A stretch of 64,000 nt of DNA, from the NCBI GenBank assembly GCA_947650285.1, contig CANTFL010000086.1:1612001-1676000 (forward strand). Reading direction: 5' to 3'. Shown piece after piece: positions 34,171 to 44,947 of this stretch. Made by a program: the position numbers and the translations under genes. The notes under the pieces were generated by a model. The model did not search any database. It was given only the letters and a program-made list of their open reading frames with translations, and was not told the DNA's origin. Positions within the stretch are counted from its first letter, which is position 1; each line of letters opens with the position of its first letter. The DNA is from Hyaloperonospora brassicae. Its lineage: Eukaryota; Oomycota; Peronosporomycetes; Peronosporales; Peronosporaceae.

Positions 34171-34724
34171 GTGGTAGGCTTGGTGAATGGGGAGCAACAT
34201 GTGCAAAACGTTACAGAGCGCCACACGAGTGGTCGAGATCCAGCGACAGGATGTGGCGCGTCTGTACCGTATTCCAATCAAACAATGAAAGAGAAATCCC
34301 CATTGCTCGGGCACATGCCCTGCAGCAGCACGCTAGTAATCAATGGTACAAACAACTGAACAAACGTTAGCAGCAGAAGTGTTCGGCCGATGAACCATTG
34401 CTCGTTTGATCATCGCGGTAAGCATGACCGACTGCAAAGCTCGCCGACGAGAGGTGACTGAATCCTCGCACGCAAATCAGACCCGAGGAAGACGTACGCA
34501 CACTGCATTCGGCGAAACCGTCGCATGCAATATGCTCTCCCGCGATATTACACTCATCCAACAGTGTATTGTTGTGTCGTGGCATCGACGTCCCCATCCT
34601 GTCGCTCGATCTCGACTGCGTGCGTGGCGTTCTTAGCTTTCATTCTGCTTGTCTTCACGCTACTCACTCTGCCTTTCGCCGTATCAAGCACAGAACTCAT
34701 TCAAAAACTCCACCTTCCAGCGGC

Positions 34725-34946
34725 ATGAACGTCAAAGTTAGCAGCCTCTTGATCTTTGCCACTGCCGTCGTCTCCACTCATGCCGATTCCCCTGCGCTCC
34801 AAACGTGCAAGCTTTGGCGAAAAGGATGCAAACAAACCAAAAGCTTTGACGAAGGGATGTACAACAAGTGCATGGCGAAGGTTGTTCCCAAGAAGTATGT
34901 GTCCGTTCCAAGAACCGGCACCTGCTGCACAAGGGCCTGCCAATAA
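34725..34946 (+). CDS. Small secreted cysteine-rich protein (PcF/SCR-like architecture)
   Basis: 73 residues. The frame is open further upstream (to 34569), but the Met at 34725 begins a textbook signal peptide (basic start, hydrophobic core LLIFATAVV, cleavage expected after Ala20). The mature part would be 53 residues, basic, with six Cys at 28, 35, 49, 67, 68 and 72, hence three possible disulfides. No transmembrane segment follows. Size, single exon and six Cys match the general architecture of oomycete small secreted cysteine-rich apoplastic effectors such as the PcF/SCR group. I cannot confirm the Cys spacing against a family profile, so a generic secreted peptide is equally possible. 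It stands alone between a TIR transposon (ending 34034) and repeats. Its presumed promoter/5' region (about 34500-34630) has a degraded second copy at about 34050-34170. Confidence 0.6.
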   Translation: MNVKVSSLLIFATAVVSTHADSPALQTCKLWRKGCKQTKSFDEGMYNKCMAKVVPKKYVSVPRTGTCCTRACQ

Positions 34947-37380
34947 TCGCTGAGACAAACGGAATGACCAACCCTCGTCGCACAATGACGCGAAACCATC
35001 GTTTCGATGTCGCGCGGGCATGCATTTCTTCATCAGCTTTCGTCGCTGCGCGAACCTGCTACCCGATTGATAGCTGTAACGACGGACGATACCTTAGTCT
35101 AAGCGCGAAGAAATCGTCATTGCTTATCCCGTGTTTCCTTGCCTTTGTTGTTGTTCATGTATCACCTTCAGCGCTTGTACTAGCTTCTGGTCGACAATAA
35201 CTGCCATTTGTCAGTAAAAGCCATGCAATGGAGTAGTGCATGTTACGTCGTGCTGATTGTGTTGGACGCTGTTCGTTCCATTCGCTCAGCAATCAATGTA
35301 GCCGCCGTAGCCTCTATTCTCTCCTAGGTCTTATTGGCTTAGTGGGCTGGATGAAGGCAGTCATGAACGCATATATAGCCATCGAGAAGCTTGTACGAGC
35401 TGCCAGCTTGTAGCTTTCATATCAGTGAAAAGTCAGTTCTGCTACTAGCAGCGTCACATTCGTGGTACAAGACAAGCCAAATTTGTGAGAGGCACTCTCA
35501 TGATCGTCTGGAATTGAAAACCAGGCGTTAATATGCAACCTAAGTAAGCAGTTGTCGAGCACGATCTGTTCGTACCGACACTGACGCCAAAGTCAGTTAT
35601 GATTAGAGTGGACGAAATTGGTAGCCATCGTTGAAGTCATCTATATCAATACTCCGGACAGTCGTGTCTGGCATTCTGTCTGCATGCATCGCCACGAACA
35701 TTGTGTCTAAAATGAACGCAGCAATCCACTATTCTGTGAATGGTCACGTATAGAAGATTGTGCTCTATGCGCACGAATACAGCACCGACACAGTCAATCC
35801 ACAAATGCCGTCAACAACAACGCCTCGTGACGCACGTCCGCGACCGAGGCCTACAAGTGAATGAAAGCTATGTAATGGAAACCTGAGCCCGTCCCAGCAG
35901 CGCATAGCACAACGAGTACAGTGGAGTCAACTGCGCCGACGAATGTCAGTCTGATCGAGGTGCACTTCTACTTCAACTTCTGCGCTCGAAGCAGCTTTAT
36001 CGATAATAAAAAAGCATGCGATTCGAACGATCAACGATTGGATCACGAAGAAGCTGATGCTAGATCAGCCCCAACTCGTCCGCTGCTGCATGGTACGCGT
36101 TTCCTATGAACGACCACATACATCTGGAATGTTTGGCCGGGAGGTTTCCGCGCGGTGCCAGTCGTCAATTCATTGTTGCGATGGCTGCTATCACTGGTTT
36201 TGCGCACGACTCCAAAGAACCGAAATTGCTTCCGCTGCGCTGATTTTGTCTCGCATGTACACTTGGCTTGATTACTTCATTCATAGCTGATAGACAAGGC
36301 GCTCGGTCTTGCAAATGCAAATGCGTCACGCTATCCGGAAAGGAATCGGACAAAATGCTCGCTACTTATATAGCACAACCTTACTCACTTGGGAATCAAG
36401 ATGAATTTCCTTTGACTTCGCTACATATGCTGGATGAGCAGCTATATCGGAAAATCGCAGTCTCGGTAATGCAGATCCGGACTACGGATTGAGGAATCAT
36501 AGGGAGATATATGCCTGGACTATCGGATCCAAGATCGACGTAATATGACGTACATGCCTACAGTAGTAGCAAGCAACGTAAACCCGTATGAAGTCCGTTA
36601 TCTTGCGCTAGAAAGAAGACGGTATAGAACAAATGCTATGCCTCTCGTTTACCTCTTCACTGCAACACGATTTCTCTTTGTCGAAGTAAAAGCTGTCTGG
36701 CGTTTCTGCTGGTCGAACGTATCGATTTCATCCACAGTGCGTTAGCGCTCCCACTACGAAGTCAAGCATGCATTTGTAGATGGCGGAGCACGCCCACTCG
36801 CATAAGCGGTGATGCCCCTTTTCGTGTTGCAGCTCTTCGATGTGTGCACGCACGCACTTTAATAGTGTCCTGGCTCCGTAGATGAAAACACATGCAATCT
36901 ATCGACACGAAGCTACACGTGAGAAAATTACTTCTCAATTGACAGCCAAGTGCGCAAATGGATCGAGACGAGGCTTCGAATGAACCAAAGAGCCATTATT
37001 CCTCCGACTTTTCACCGCAAAATGCACCCATATGAAGTCCACTGCGAGCTCGATGACTGCAGGTTTGCAACAAGGCGCATACACTTGGTATCCGCAAGCC
37101 TTTGAAAGCCACATACACTGACTATGTACAAGCCTTTGGCTGGATTTGTCGTACTTGCCTTGATCGAAACAAACAAAAGCGAGAGAAATTTGGCTCAAAC
37201 GTGCAAATCTTTGCTTTGCATGATCTCAGCAATAGTCACCAGCACGCAAAGACCCGGTTTCTCGTATCTACACAGTCTAGTGTTTGACGCAACGCTGCAC
37301 TTAGCACTGGCGTAATTTGCACGGGCGAGCTGCATGAAGTCGTTGAATGCTCCAGCGGTGTGCGCGCTGAGCGGTAGCCC
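34947..37380. other. Gene-free stretch
   Basis: No gene or repeat could be supported. ORFs at 35921-36109, 36268-36492 and 36545-36745 are short and motif-free. Composition is mixed, with no obvious element ends. Confidence 0.4.
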
Positions 37381-37548
37381 TTATCGCAGATCTGCAATAG
37401 CTTGTTCGAGCGTTGCGTTCGTCCAATACATCGACCACGAAGCATACAGTTCGCTCGCCACGACATCGGGTGGTATGTGTTTCACCAATCGACTAGTACT
37501 TGTCTGGACTTGACCTCTAACAGGCAGTTTGGCCATGTCTACCATCGT
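37381..37548 (-). pseudogene. 3' end of the interrupted minus-strand gene, copy 2
   Basis: From the Gypsy-2 edge the minus strand reads TMVDMAKLPVRGQVQ and ends ATLEQAIADLR before a stop at 37381. On the other side of the element (45480 upward) the same minus frame ends ELVDGAFPNGHFRT, so the two halves join in frame when the element and one ATCGT are removed. No family is recognised for this part. It is the downstream portion of the sequence described at 45480-46180. Confidence 0.4.
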
Positions 37549-38077
37549 TGTAACGGGGTTACACGTCGGCTGGTAGCCGACGATAGGTGTGGTGCACACA
37601 CGAGAGGGGGGGGTACCCTATAAAGTAATTTTAGAACACAGTGAGCGTATCAATTGTTGAAGACTGGTGTCTGTCATCAATTGATTGCAAGATCTTTTAA
37701 GAGGTTATTTAGGGCAGGTTAAATACGTTGTTCTAAGGTGTTCTTTTAGGTTAAATGAAGAAATAAAATTCAGTTCCCATTTTGATCAACAAAAGACACG
37801 TGCCTCTCTGAGGCGTCTTGCGATCGTAAGGAAGTAGCAACGCCTTGTTAAGGCAGCTACTCCTTTTGCACTTAGTGCGTTCGATTCTTTGAATCGTTTG
37901 GTCCCCCTGGAACAGGGACCGTAAGCTCTTTGAGCTGTTGACTCTCTGAGTCGGGTTCTCTGAACCACCTTTAAGCTCTCTGAGCTGTTGACTCTCTGAG
38001 TCGGGTTCTTTGAACCAAAGTTGCTCATTGAGCGTAAAGTCTTCCTCTGACTTAAGGAGCTGTGTAGCTCCGCTACA
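37549..38077 (+). repeat. Gypsy-2 5' LTR
   Basis: TGTAACGGGG...GCTACA, 529 bp. A TATAAA at 37619-37624 is a candidate promoter. The second half is an array of short hairpins (see 37802-38015). Confidence 0.97.
37802..38015. other. Hairpin array inside the Gypsy-2 LTR
   Basis: Consecutive perfect inverted repeats: GCCTC-tct-GAGGC (37802-37814), GCCTT-gtt-AAGGC (37842-37854, nested in GTAGC/GCTAC), GCAC-tta-GTGC, CGATTC-ttt-GAATCG (37882-37896), GGTCCC/GGGACC (37900-37920), AGCTC-ttt-GAGCT (37924-37936), GACTC-tct-GAGTC (37940-37952) and GGTTC-tct-GAACC (37954-37966). The last trio is then repeated. Loops are mostly TCT or TTT. The array is duplicated in the 3' LTR. Confidence 0.9.
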
Positions 38078-38079
38078 CT

Positions 38080-38096
38080 TGGTAGCACTCGTAGTC
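38080..38096 (+). promoter_or_regulatory. Gypsy-2 primer-binding site
   Basis: Two bases after the 5' LTR: TGGTAGCACTCGTAGTC, complementary to a tRNA 3' end GACTACGAGTGCTACCA. It is almost the same as the Gypsy-1 site. Confidence 0.7.
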
Positions 38097-38136
38097 AATC
38101 TACACCTGAGTCGGTAACGACTGATCCTCTGCGAGG

Positions 38137-39171
38137 ATGGAGCAATTCACACCCCTCTCTGAGGCTCAAAAGGTCGCGCTTGATAAGCTGACCGCGGCCG
38201 TAGGCCTAGAGTATGTGGAGTTTCTAGCTGCACAGGGTCTCGATGTGCTCAATGCACGAGTCGAGGCCTTTATGCAGTATGAAACGGCCCTGTTGGGCCA
38301 GGTTCAAAACCAAGTAGCGTCGGCTATGCCGACACGCTACGTGGCTATGCCACCAGAAGAGGCTAAGCCTCGTCCCCTTCGGGTGGATGTTAAACTTTAC
38401 TCCGGGAAGGAGGGGGAAAACTTGACCCTCTGGATCCGTGAGATTGAGATGGCCATGGACTCTGGTCTCATCTCACTAGATAACCAGCGGGTCTCTTTGG
38501 CCATCTCTAAGCTCGATGGTAGAGCTAGAGAGTGGGCTTTGACGTGTGGCACGTCGGTCAATTTGGCATTTCCCACGTGGGAATCGCTTAAGTTAGACCT
38601 CATGCAAGTTTTCTCGCCGCCTAACCAGGCATATCGCGTGCGATCACGCTTCTTATCAACCCGTCAGGGTAAGAGCGAGTAAACGGACTATGTCCAAGAG
38701 TTGAGAACTCTAATGGCTGCTATGCAGTCTGACCCTCTCCCTGAGACTGTCTACGTGACAGTCTTCATGGAAGGTCTCCGCACTGGCGTGGCCAGAACCG
38801 AGGCTTTTCGGGTTCATCCCTCTACCTTCGAGGAAGCTGTGAGCGTCGCTCAAAATGCTGAGCACAACTTCAAGTCGGCCAGACTTGGTTGGAATAAGTA
38901 CAACACAAGATTTGCGAGGGCGGCCTCTGCGAGGGCTTCGGCTTACTGTAAGCCAGAACCGATGGATCTCAGCCATGCTGAAGATGAAGGCGAAGCGGAG
39001 CTTCATGTTGCGGAGCAACGACAGGATGTGAGACGCTGTTACACGTGCGGAAGCACTAAACACTTGCGTCCCACTTGTCCCTTGCGTAAGCAACAACCGA
39101 CTCCTATGAGCCGAAACCCCAGCCTCAACCAGAAACCTGGTATGGCACGGGGAAACGTCGACACCCAGTAG
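38137..39171 (+). pseudogene. Gypsy-2 Gag (one nonsense codon)
   Basis: One frame from ATG 38137 to TAG 39171 (344 codons) is interrupted only by TAA at 38680-38682. A retrotransposon gag capsid-like core is visible (VDVKLYSGKEGENLTLWIRE through FSPPNQAYRVRSRFLSTRQG), followed by a second part around QELRTLMAAMQSDPLPETVY. A CCHC knuckle near the C terminus reads CYTCGSTKHLRPTC. The stop lies in the middle of the gag domain and should prevent particle formation unless read through. The frame differs from that of pol, which starts about 57 nt downstream. Confidence 0.85.
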
Positions 39172-39227
39172 GCGCGGGGCGCCTTACTGGGGTAGAACTA
39201 AGTTCTGTCACATCTCTACGAGATAAA

Positions 39228-42200
39228 GTGAAACAAGGCTTAGCCCCACTTAGCGCTGTGTCAGCCAACACAGAGCTTGGATACAAGCCTGGCTTGTTAG
39301 TCGCCGAGGCGACAGTAAAAGGCTTTGAGAAGCCGTGGTCGATTTTAATCGATTCAGGAGCATCATGTAACTATGCTCGACGTCGTTCATTTGAGGGAAG
39401 TCAGCGATACGCTGAAGCGCTCAAAGCGCACGAAGGTGATTCGATCACCGTTCGTTTAGCGACTGGTAGTCGCGTCACGGTGCCTAAAGTTCCGTTGAAG
39501 TTAGGTGTGAAGTTTTTGGACTTTGACAGCATTGAACGTTGTCTCGTCCTCGATTTGGATTCGAGATATGATCTCATCCTGGGTATGGCTTGGCTTGAAC
39601 GCCATGAGCCATGGATTGATTGGAGGTCTAAGACCTTAGGCGCAACGCGCAATGTTCCTAGCGAAGCTTTGGAGAGTCATGAACCCACCTTTGCTAGGCA
39701 ACAAAAGCGCTATTGGCGCGAGCCATTGACGGAAGATGTCAATGTGCTGGACATTGGTATGTCAGAGTTATTTAACTCGAATTTCGATGACATAAATATT
39801 GAGCGGAGCTCTTCTAACGCGTTTGCAGAGAGTTATACTCCGTTGAGTGATACTCGTTGTGATACTGAGTCACTGCATGCGTCAAGCATGGTTGGCCTAG
39901 GGCCGAAACATCAAGAATGTAATTCCTCTGATGTAAGTGCGGTGGCACGTGAAAATACACATAGTGAGGACGGCCGAGGTGGCACCTCACTGAATGTCGG
40001 TAATGACATTGATGGCGAGAAGCCAGAGTGTTCAGGGCTAGGCCCTAATGCTATAAGTGCGGTGGCACGTGAAAATACACAGAGTGAGGACGGCCGAGGT
40101 GGCACCTCACTGAATGTCGGTAATGACATTGATGGCGAGAAGCCAGAGCGTTCAGGGCTAGGCCCTAATGCTATAAGTGCGGTGGCACGTGAAAATACAC
40201 AGAGTGAGGGCGGCCGAGGTGGCACCTCACTGAATGTCGGTAATGACATTGTTGGCGAGAAGCCAGAGTGTTTAGGGCTAGGCCCGAATAATGTACGTGA
40301 AGTGGTACGTGTAAATCCACTGGGTGAAGTGTTCGAGTTACGTAACACTTCACCAGATGTCGCTCAAGACATGAGCTCTCGTATAGAGCGTGCTAAGATG
40401 AATAGCAACCATGGGGACTTTGCTGTCCCGGCCTCTAAGAAGCGTAAGGTTTCTTTGAGGAAACAATCGAAGCGTAGGGTGGTGACTGTTAAGCGCCCAA
40501 CGTTTAAGAAGTCACGGAGTGATAATAGTAATGATACACTGTATACACTTGTCAATGGATTGACTGGCCAGATCGATGGCAACATTAGTCTTGAGACTCT
40601 TCCATCCGTGGATAAAATCTGTGAGCTAGACGAGATGTCTGACGGCGAATTTAGCCAAGCCTTGCAGGCGGGAGAATTCTCCAAGTTAGTGGTCATTCGT
40701 CCTGATATTGAGTTGAACTCATCCTCGTTATTGGACAAGTCTGTCCTTGAGGACACAAAGGCGGCATTGGATGCCCGTAGTGGATCCTCGATCCTTAAAG
40801 ATCCTCTTGATCCGTTTTATCCTTTGGTAAAGGAATATCAAGACGTGGTGTGTCATGACCCACCGTCTGTATTACCTCCTGATAGAGGTGTGCGTCATGA
40901 AATTGACTTGGTTCCTGGAACTAAATACTGCGTAACACGGCAGTGGCCTTTGCCCAAGGAACAGTGTGACGTCATAGACGACTTCTTTCGTGCAAAGCAC
41001 GCAGCAGGGATGGTTCGTGAGAGCAAATCTCCCCATTCCACACCGACCTTCTGTGTCAAAAAGCCCAACGGGAAGTGGCGCATTGTTCATGCTTACAATA
41101 AGCTTAATGCGGCCACCATCCCGGCTCAGACACCAATTCCGAGGAAGGATGTTCTTAAGAACAATATGGTGGGATGTACAATGTACAGTGCGCTCGACTT
41201 AGTCGATGGTTATTACCAGCTTCTCATGCGAGAAAGAGATATTCCGCTGACAGCGGTCAGCACTCCAAGCGGTATGCTCTGGGAGTGGCTCGTTATGCCG
41301 CAAGGGCTATCAAATGCCCCGGCTACATTCAACCGTCTTGTGACACAATTGTTTAGACCTCACAAAGGTTATGCACAGACGTACTTTGATGACATCTTTG
41401 TCCATAGTCGTGCTATGAACGGTCGGTCAGATGTGGATAATCACATTGACCATTTACGAGCGGTGCTCGAGTGCATGCGCACGAATAAGTTGTACGCCAA
41501 CGCGTCTAAGTGCATTTTTGGTGCAGAAGAGATTCCCTTTTTATGGTTAAGCAAGGCCTTAGAGCGGATCCCGCCAAGGTAAAAGCCATAGTTGATTGGC
41601 CGGTTCCAAAGAACCAAAAGGACTTACGTAAGTGGCTTGGTCTCGCCAATTACTTACACAAGTACAGTGCGAATTACGCAGACATGGCTCGGCCATTGAC
41701 CAATCTCCTTAAAAAGGATGTAGAATGGTGCTGGACTAGCACTGAGCATGATGCTTTTCAAGCAGTCAAGGAGAGTCTCCTACATGCGCCCATATTGGCT
41801 TTGCCTGATCCTGAGCGATCTTTCAGTGTCGTCTGTGACGCATCTGACTTTGCCATAGGCAGCGCTCTGTTACAAACAGATGATGATGGGCGGGAACGCG
41901 TTATTGCGTTTGAGTCCCGACAGCTAAAAGCTGCGGAGAAGAACTATCCTGTTCATGACAAAGAGCTACTTGCAATGAAGTATGCTCTTGTCAAATTCAG
42001 AGTTCATCTTCTTGGCTCTAAGCCGTTTGTGATCTATACAGATCATGCGTCACTACGCACTGCAACCCAGTCGCGTCACCTCTCTCAGAGAATGGCTCGT
42101 TGGCTTTCCTTCTTTGCCGAGTACAACTTCGAGGTGAAGTATAAGCCGGGCAAGCAAAATGCTTTGGCGGATGCGTTGTCACGCAGGCCTGACTATGAGC

Positions 42201-44020
42201 TTGCTCATGTTTCGACTCTGTCGTCACCGGTCACTGACCTAATCCGCACGGCGTATGTCAAGGATGAACATTGTGTAGCCCTGCTACGTGCTATAGGGAG
42301 CGAGGAGTTTAAGGACTCGGACATAAAATTGTCGGCACGGTTACGTGCGAGGTTACATCGATATTCCATCGATCAAGGCCTGTTGTGCTATAGCACGGAT
42401 GTGGAGGATTTTCCCCGTATCGTTGTCCCTCATGATGAGGAGTTGAAGTATCGGATCCTCTATGAAGCACATGATACTGCGTTGAGTGGTCATCTCGGTC
42501 GTGAAAAGACCTACGGCTCTGTGAGCCAATGCTATTGGTGACCCAAACTATACAAATGGGTAAGCACATATGTGCGTACGTGTGAAACGTGTCAACGGGT
42601 GAAACCCTCACCACATGCGGCAGCGCCGCTGGCTAGTTTGCCTATACCCAAAGGGTGTTATAAGTCCATCAGTATGGACTTCCTGTTCGGTTTACCGAAG
42701 GATTCGTATGGAAATACGGGTATTGTGGTCTTTGTTGACCGTTTGAGCAAGATGGCTCATTTAGCGGCGGTGCCAGACACCATTGATGGTGAAGGTACAG
42801 CGACGCTGTTTATCGATCGCGTGTTTCGACAACACGGTCTGCCGTTGGCAATTGTCTCTGATCAAGATCCTCGCTTCACTAAGAAGTTTTGGAAATCCAT
42901 CTTCAAGGTGCTCGGCACACGTTTGGACATGTCCACAGCGGATCATCCGCAGACCGATGGTCAAACGGAGCGCGTTAATCGTGTCATTGGTGACATCTCG
43001 CGTAGTGTTTGCGCTGAAACACCTAAGCGTTGGAGCTCGATGCTCCCTGTCGTTGAGTTTGCGTTGAATAACGCTGTGCATGCCTCCACCGGCTACACCC
43101 CGTTCTACGTGAACGGTCTCACACACCCTCGCGTTCCGTTAACGCTACCACTACGTGGTTCAGGGCTTGGTGGGGGAGGAGTTGCCGATCGGCTTGCTGA
43201 TAAAAGCACTGCTACTGTTCAAAAACAGGTAAGCGAGTTTCTCGCAACGCGATTGAACGTCTTACGACATGTGCGTGACGCACTGGCTGATAGCCAAGAT
43301 AAGCAGAAGGAACAAGCAGATGCCAAAGGCAGAGGTTGTATTGAACGTTATAAGGTCGGAGACCAAGTTCTACTTAATGCTAAAAACCTACCTACAAATG
43401 TAGTATCCGCCGTCTTCAAGACGAAGTTGCGCCCGCGCTTCATTGGACCCTTTACGGTCGTCGCAAAGAAGGGACTTGCGTATACGCTCAACCTTCCGCG
43501 CAAACTGCGCACACACCCCGTGTTCTACGTTGGCATGCTTAAGCCGTATCGGGATCCGGCCCACGTGAACTTGGAGGCGCTTGCGCCGGGTAGGTTGGCT
43601 TTGCCATCGGTTGCTGAATCCGTATCAGGAGGTCAAGCTGAGCCTCCATCCGGGCTTGGCCCAACTCCAACGCCCGAACACGGGCTCGCATTGCGTCGAA
43701 CGCACTCTGGGTCTGACCCAACGTCTCACGGAGACCACTCAGCTCGAGAAGCACCTTCTCGTGCTCCTCCTTCGGTATACCGACCACCTCCGACGCTGCT
43801 CGATGAGCAAGGGAACCGCCAATTCCATGTGGAACGACTCCTGAAACGACGTCGTCGTCAGGGTCAATACCAGTATCTGGTAAAGTGGCGAGGGTACCCG
43901 GAGTCGGAGAACTCGTGGGAATTTGAGGTACCCCTTCGGCAGGATTGCCCATTCGCCGTTGATGTTTTTGAACATCGTGGCAGGGGTCATCCTTCGACCG
44001 ATATCGCTTCCCACCAATAG
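39228..44020 (+). pseudogene. Gypsy-2 Pol: PR-linker-RT-RH-IN-chromodomain
   Basis: First frame 39228-41582: aspartic protease ([14 protein letters not shown]), flap ([11 protein letters not shown]), a linker of about 400 residues with three 40-residue repeats, and RT with active site YFDD at 41382-41393. The frame is lost near 41545, where IPFL should continue into a Gly-Cys motif: a small deletion shifts to the frame carrying 41510-42541. That frame has RNase H (VVCDASDFAIGSALL, DHASLRTA) and the integrase HHCC finger. A TGA at 42539-42541 stands where Trp is expected (CYW then PKLYKW). The same frame continues to 44020 with the integrase core (MDFLFGLP, SDQDPRFTKKFW, DGQTERVNR), GPY/F (FIGPFTVVAKKGLAYTLNLP) and a chromodomain (FHVERLLKRR, YLVKWRGYPESENSWE). 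The true start codon is unclear; the frame may be entered by frameshift from gag. Confidence 0.9.
39936..40295 (+). repeat. Three 120-bp tandem repeats in the Gypsy-2 pol linker
   Basis: Units at 39936, 40056 and 40176 each encode 40 residues beginning SAVARENT and ending in GLGPNAI or similar. Units 1 and 2 are nearly identical; unit 3 has a few substitutions. The period keeps the frame. They lie between protease and RT, away from catalytic parts. Confidence 0.95.
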
Positions 44021-44840
44021 TGGTAGTAGCAGGTGGGTAGTTTGGTTCCGCTTGACCAACTCCCACTTCCATCGGCACAGCCGTAGCGTAGCGGGTGCGA
44101 AATCGCAATTGGCCTCTGGCCTTAAGCTTGGCATAGTCATACCGAAGATTTCGTTCGAGACGAACATCTGCCACATTGGCACTTGCTCTGAGAGCTAGCA
44201 TGCTGCTGAGGTGTCGTTTCCGGTGCAACCAGCGCACAAAAGTGTTGTCCTCCTCCTCCGGAGATTCGCCTGCGAATAAGAGGATGGGTATACCCTTCAT
44301 CGGTGGCACCGGTGCACCCCGTGCTTGCGTGTCAAGTCGCAACTTGTATTGACTTAGAGTCGTCAAGTGGGGTTGCAGGTACCTCTCACGAAGTGCCTGT
44401 CGGCTCGCCACTTCATCAGAAGATGTCGGCTCAGCGCCAATGGCCCACGTTGCCAGGGAACGACCTGTCGTTTGGCGTATACGCTCTTCCACATTGAGTG
44501 GCGTGAACTGATAGCCACGACGACCCTCAAGGTCTGCAGCAAGCTGCATACGGCGCTGAGCGCTCTCCTCTTGTTGGATTACCAACTCTTATTGCTCATC
44601 GAGCGGGTTGGTGATGATGTGTTCACCTGCATCTGTTGCATGATGCTGGGTTTCTAACGCGGTGGTCTCGCTACGCTCGGCAAATGGGTTTGGTGCAGTA
44701 TGAGGCGATGCCTCTTGCACTGGTGAGTTGGACATTGTCCGTTCTTCACCACGGACATCAGTATCACTACCATAGTCCTCCTCCACATTAATGCCGAGGT
44801 AAGAAGAGAGAGTCGGGGACTCGTAAGGTGGCGATGCCAT
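43539..44840 (-). CDS. Antisense ORF of Gypsy-2 (one internal stop)
   Basis: On the minus strand one frame runs from ATG 44840 to a stop at 43539 (434 codons), broken only by TAA at 44591-44589 (codon 84). It starts 108 nt inside the 3' LTR and overlaps the last 482 nt of pol opposite the chromodomain and linker, the same layout as in Gypsy-1. The product has an acidic Ser/Glu-rich N terminus (MASPPYESPTLSSYLG), a middle region with ILLFAGESPEEEDNTFVRWL that faintly recalls a gag capsid start, and a C-terminal coiled coil (about residues 357-410, LLELSGLRETLGQTQSAF). I recognise no family, and sequence similarity to the Gypsy-1 ORF is not obvious by eye. Function unknown; it may be expressed from the LTR on the antisense strand. 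Confidence 0.5.
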
Positions 44841-44935
44841 GGTGTTTCGTGTTTTGCAAACCATGAGGTTAGAGTGCACACACACCGTCCTCTTCGAGGA
44901 AAAGTTCGATTGACGTTTTGTGGTAACGTCAGTCT

Positions 44936-44947
44936 GGTGGGGGAGGG
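44936..44947 (+). promoter_or_regulatory. Gypsy-2 polypurine tract
   Basis: GGTGGGGGAGGG immediately before the 3' LTR. Confidence 0.75.

Noticed and set aside
37381..37599. 72-codon minus-strand ORF starting in the Gypsy-2 LTR
   Set aside because: A chimera of LTR and flanking sequence; the real frame continues on the other side of the element.
39936..40295. CRISPR-like array
   Set aside because: Contiguous in-frame coding repeats without spacers inside a retrotransposon pol gene of a eukaryote.
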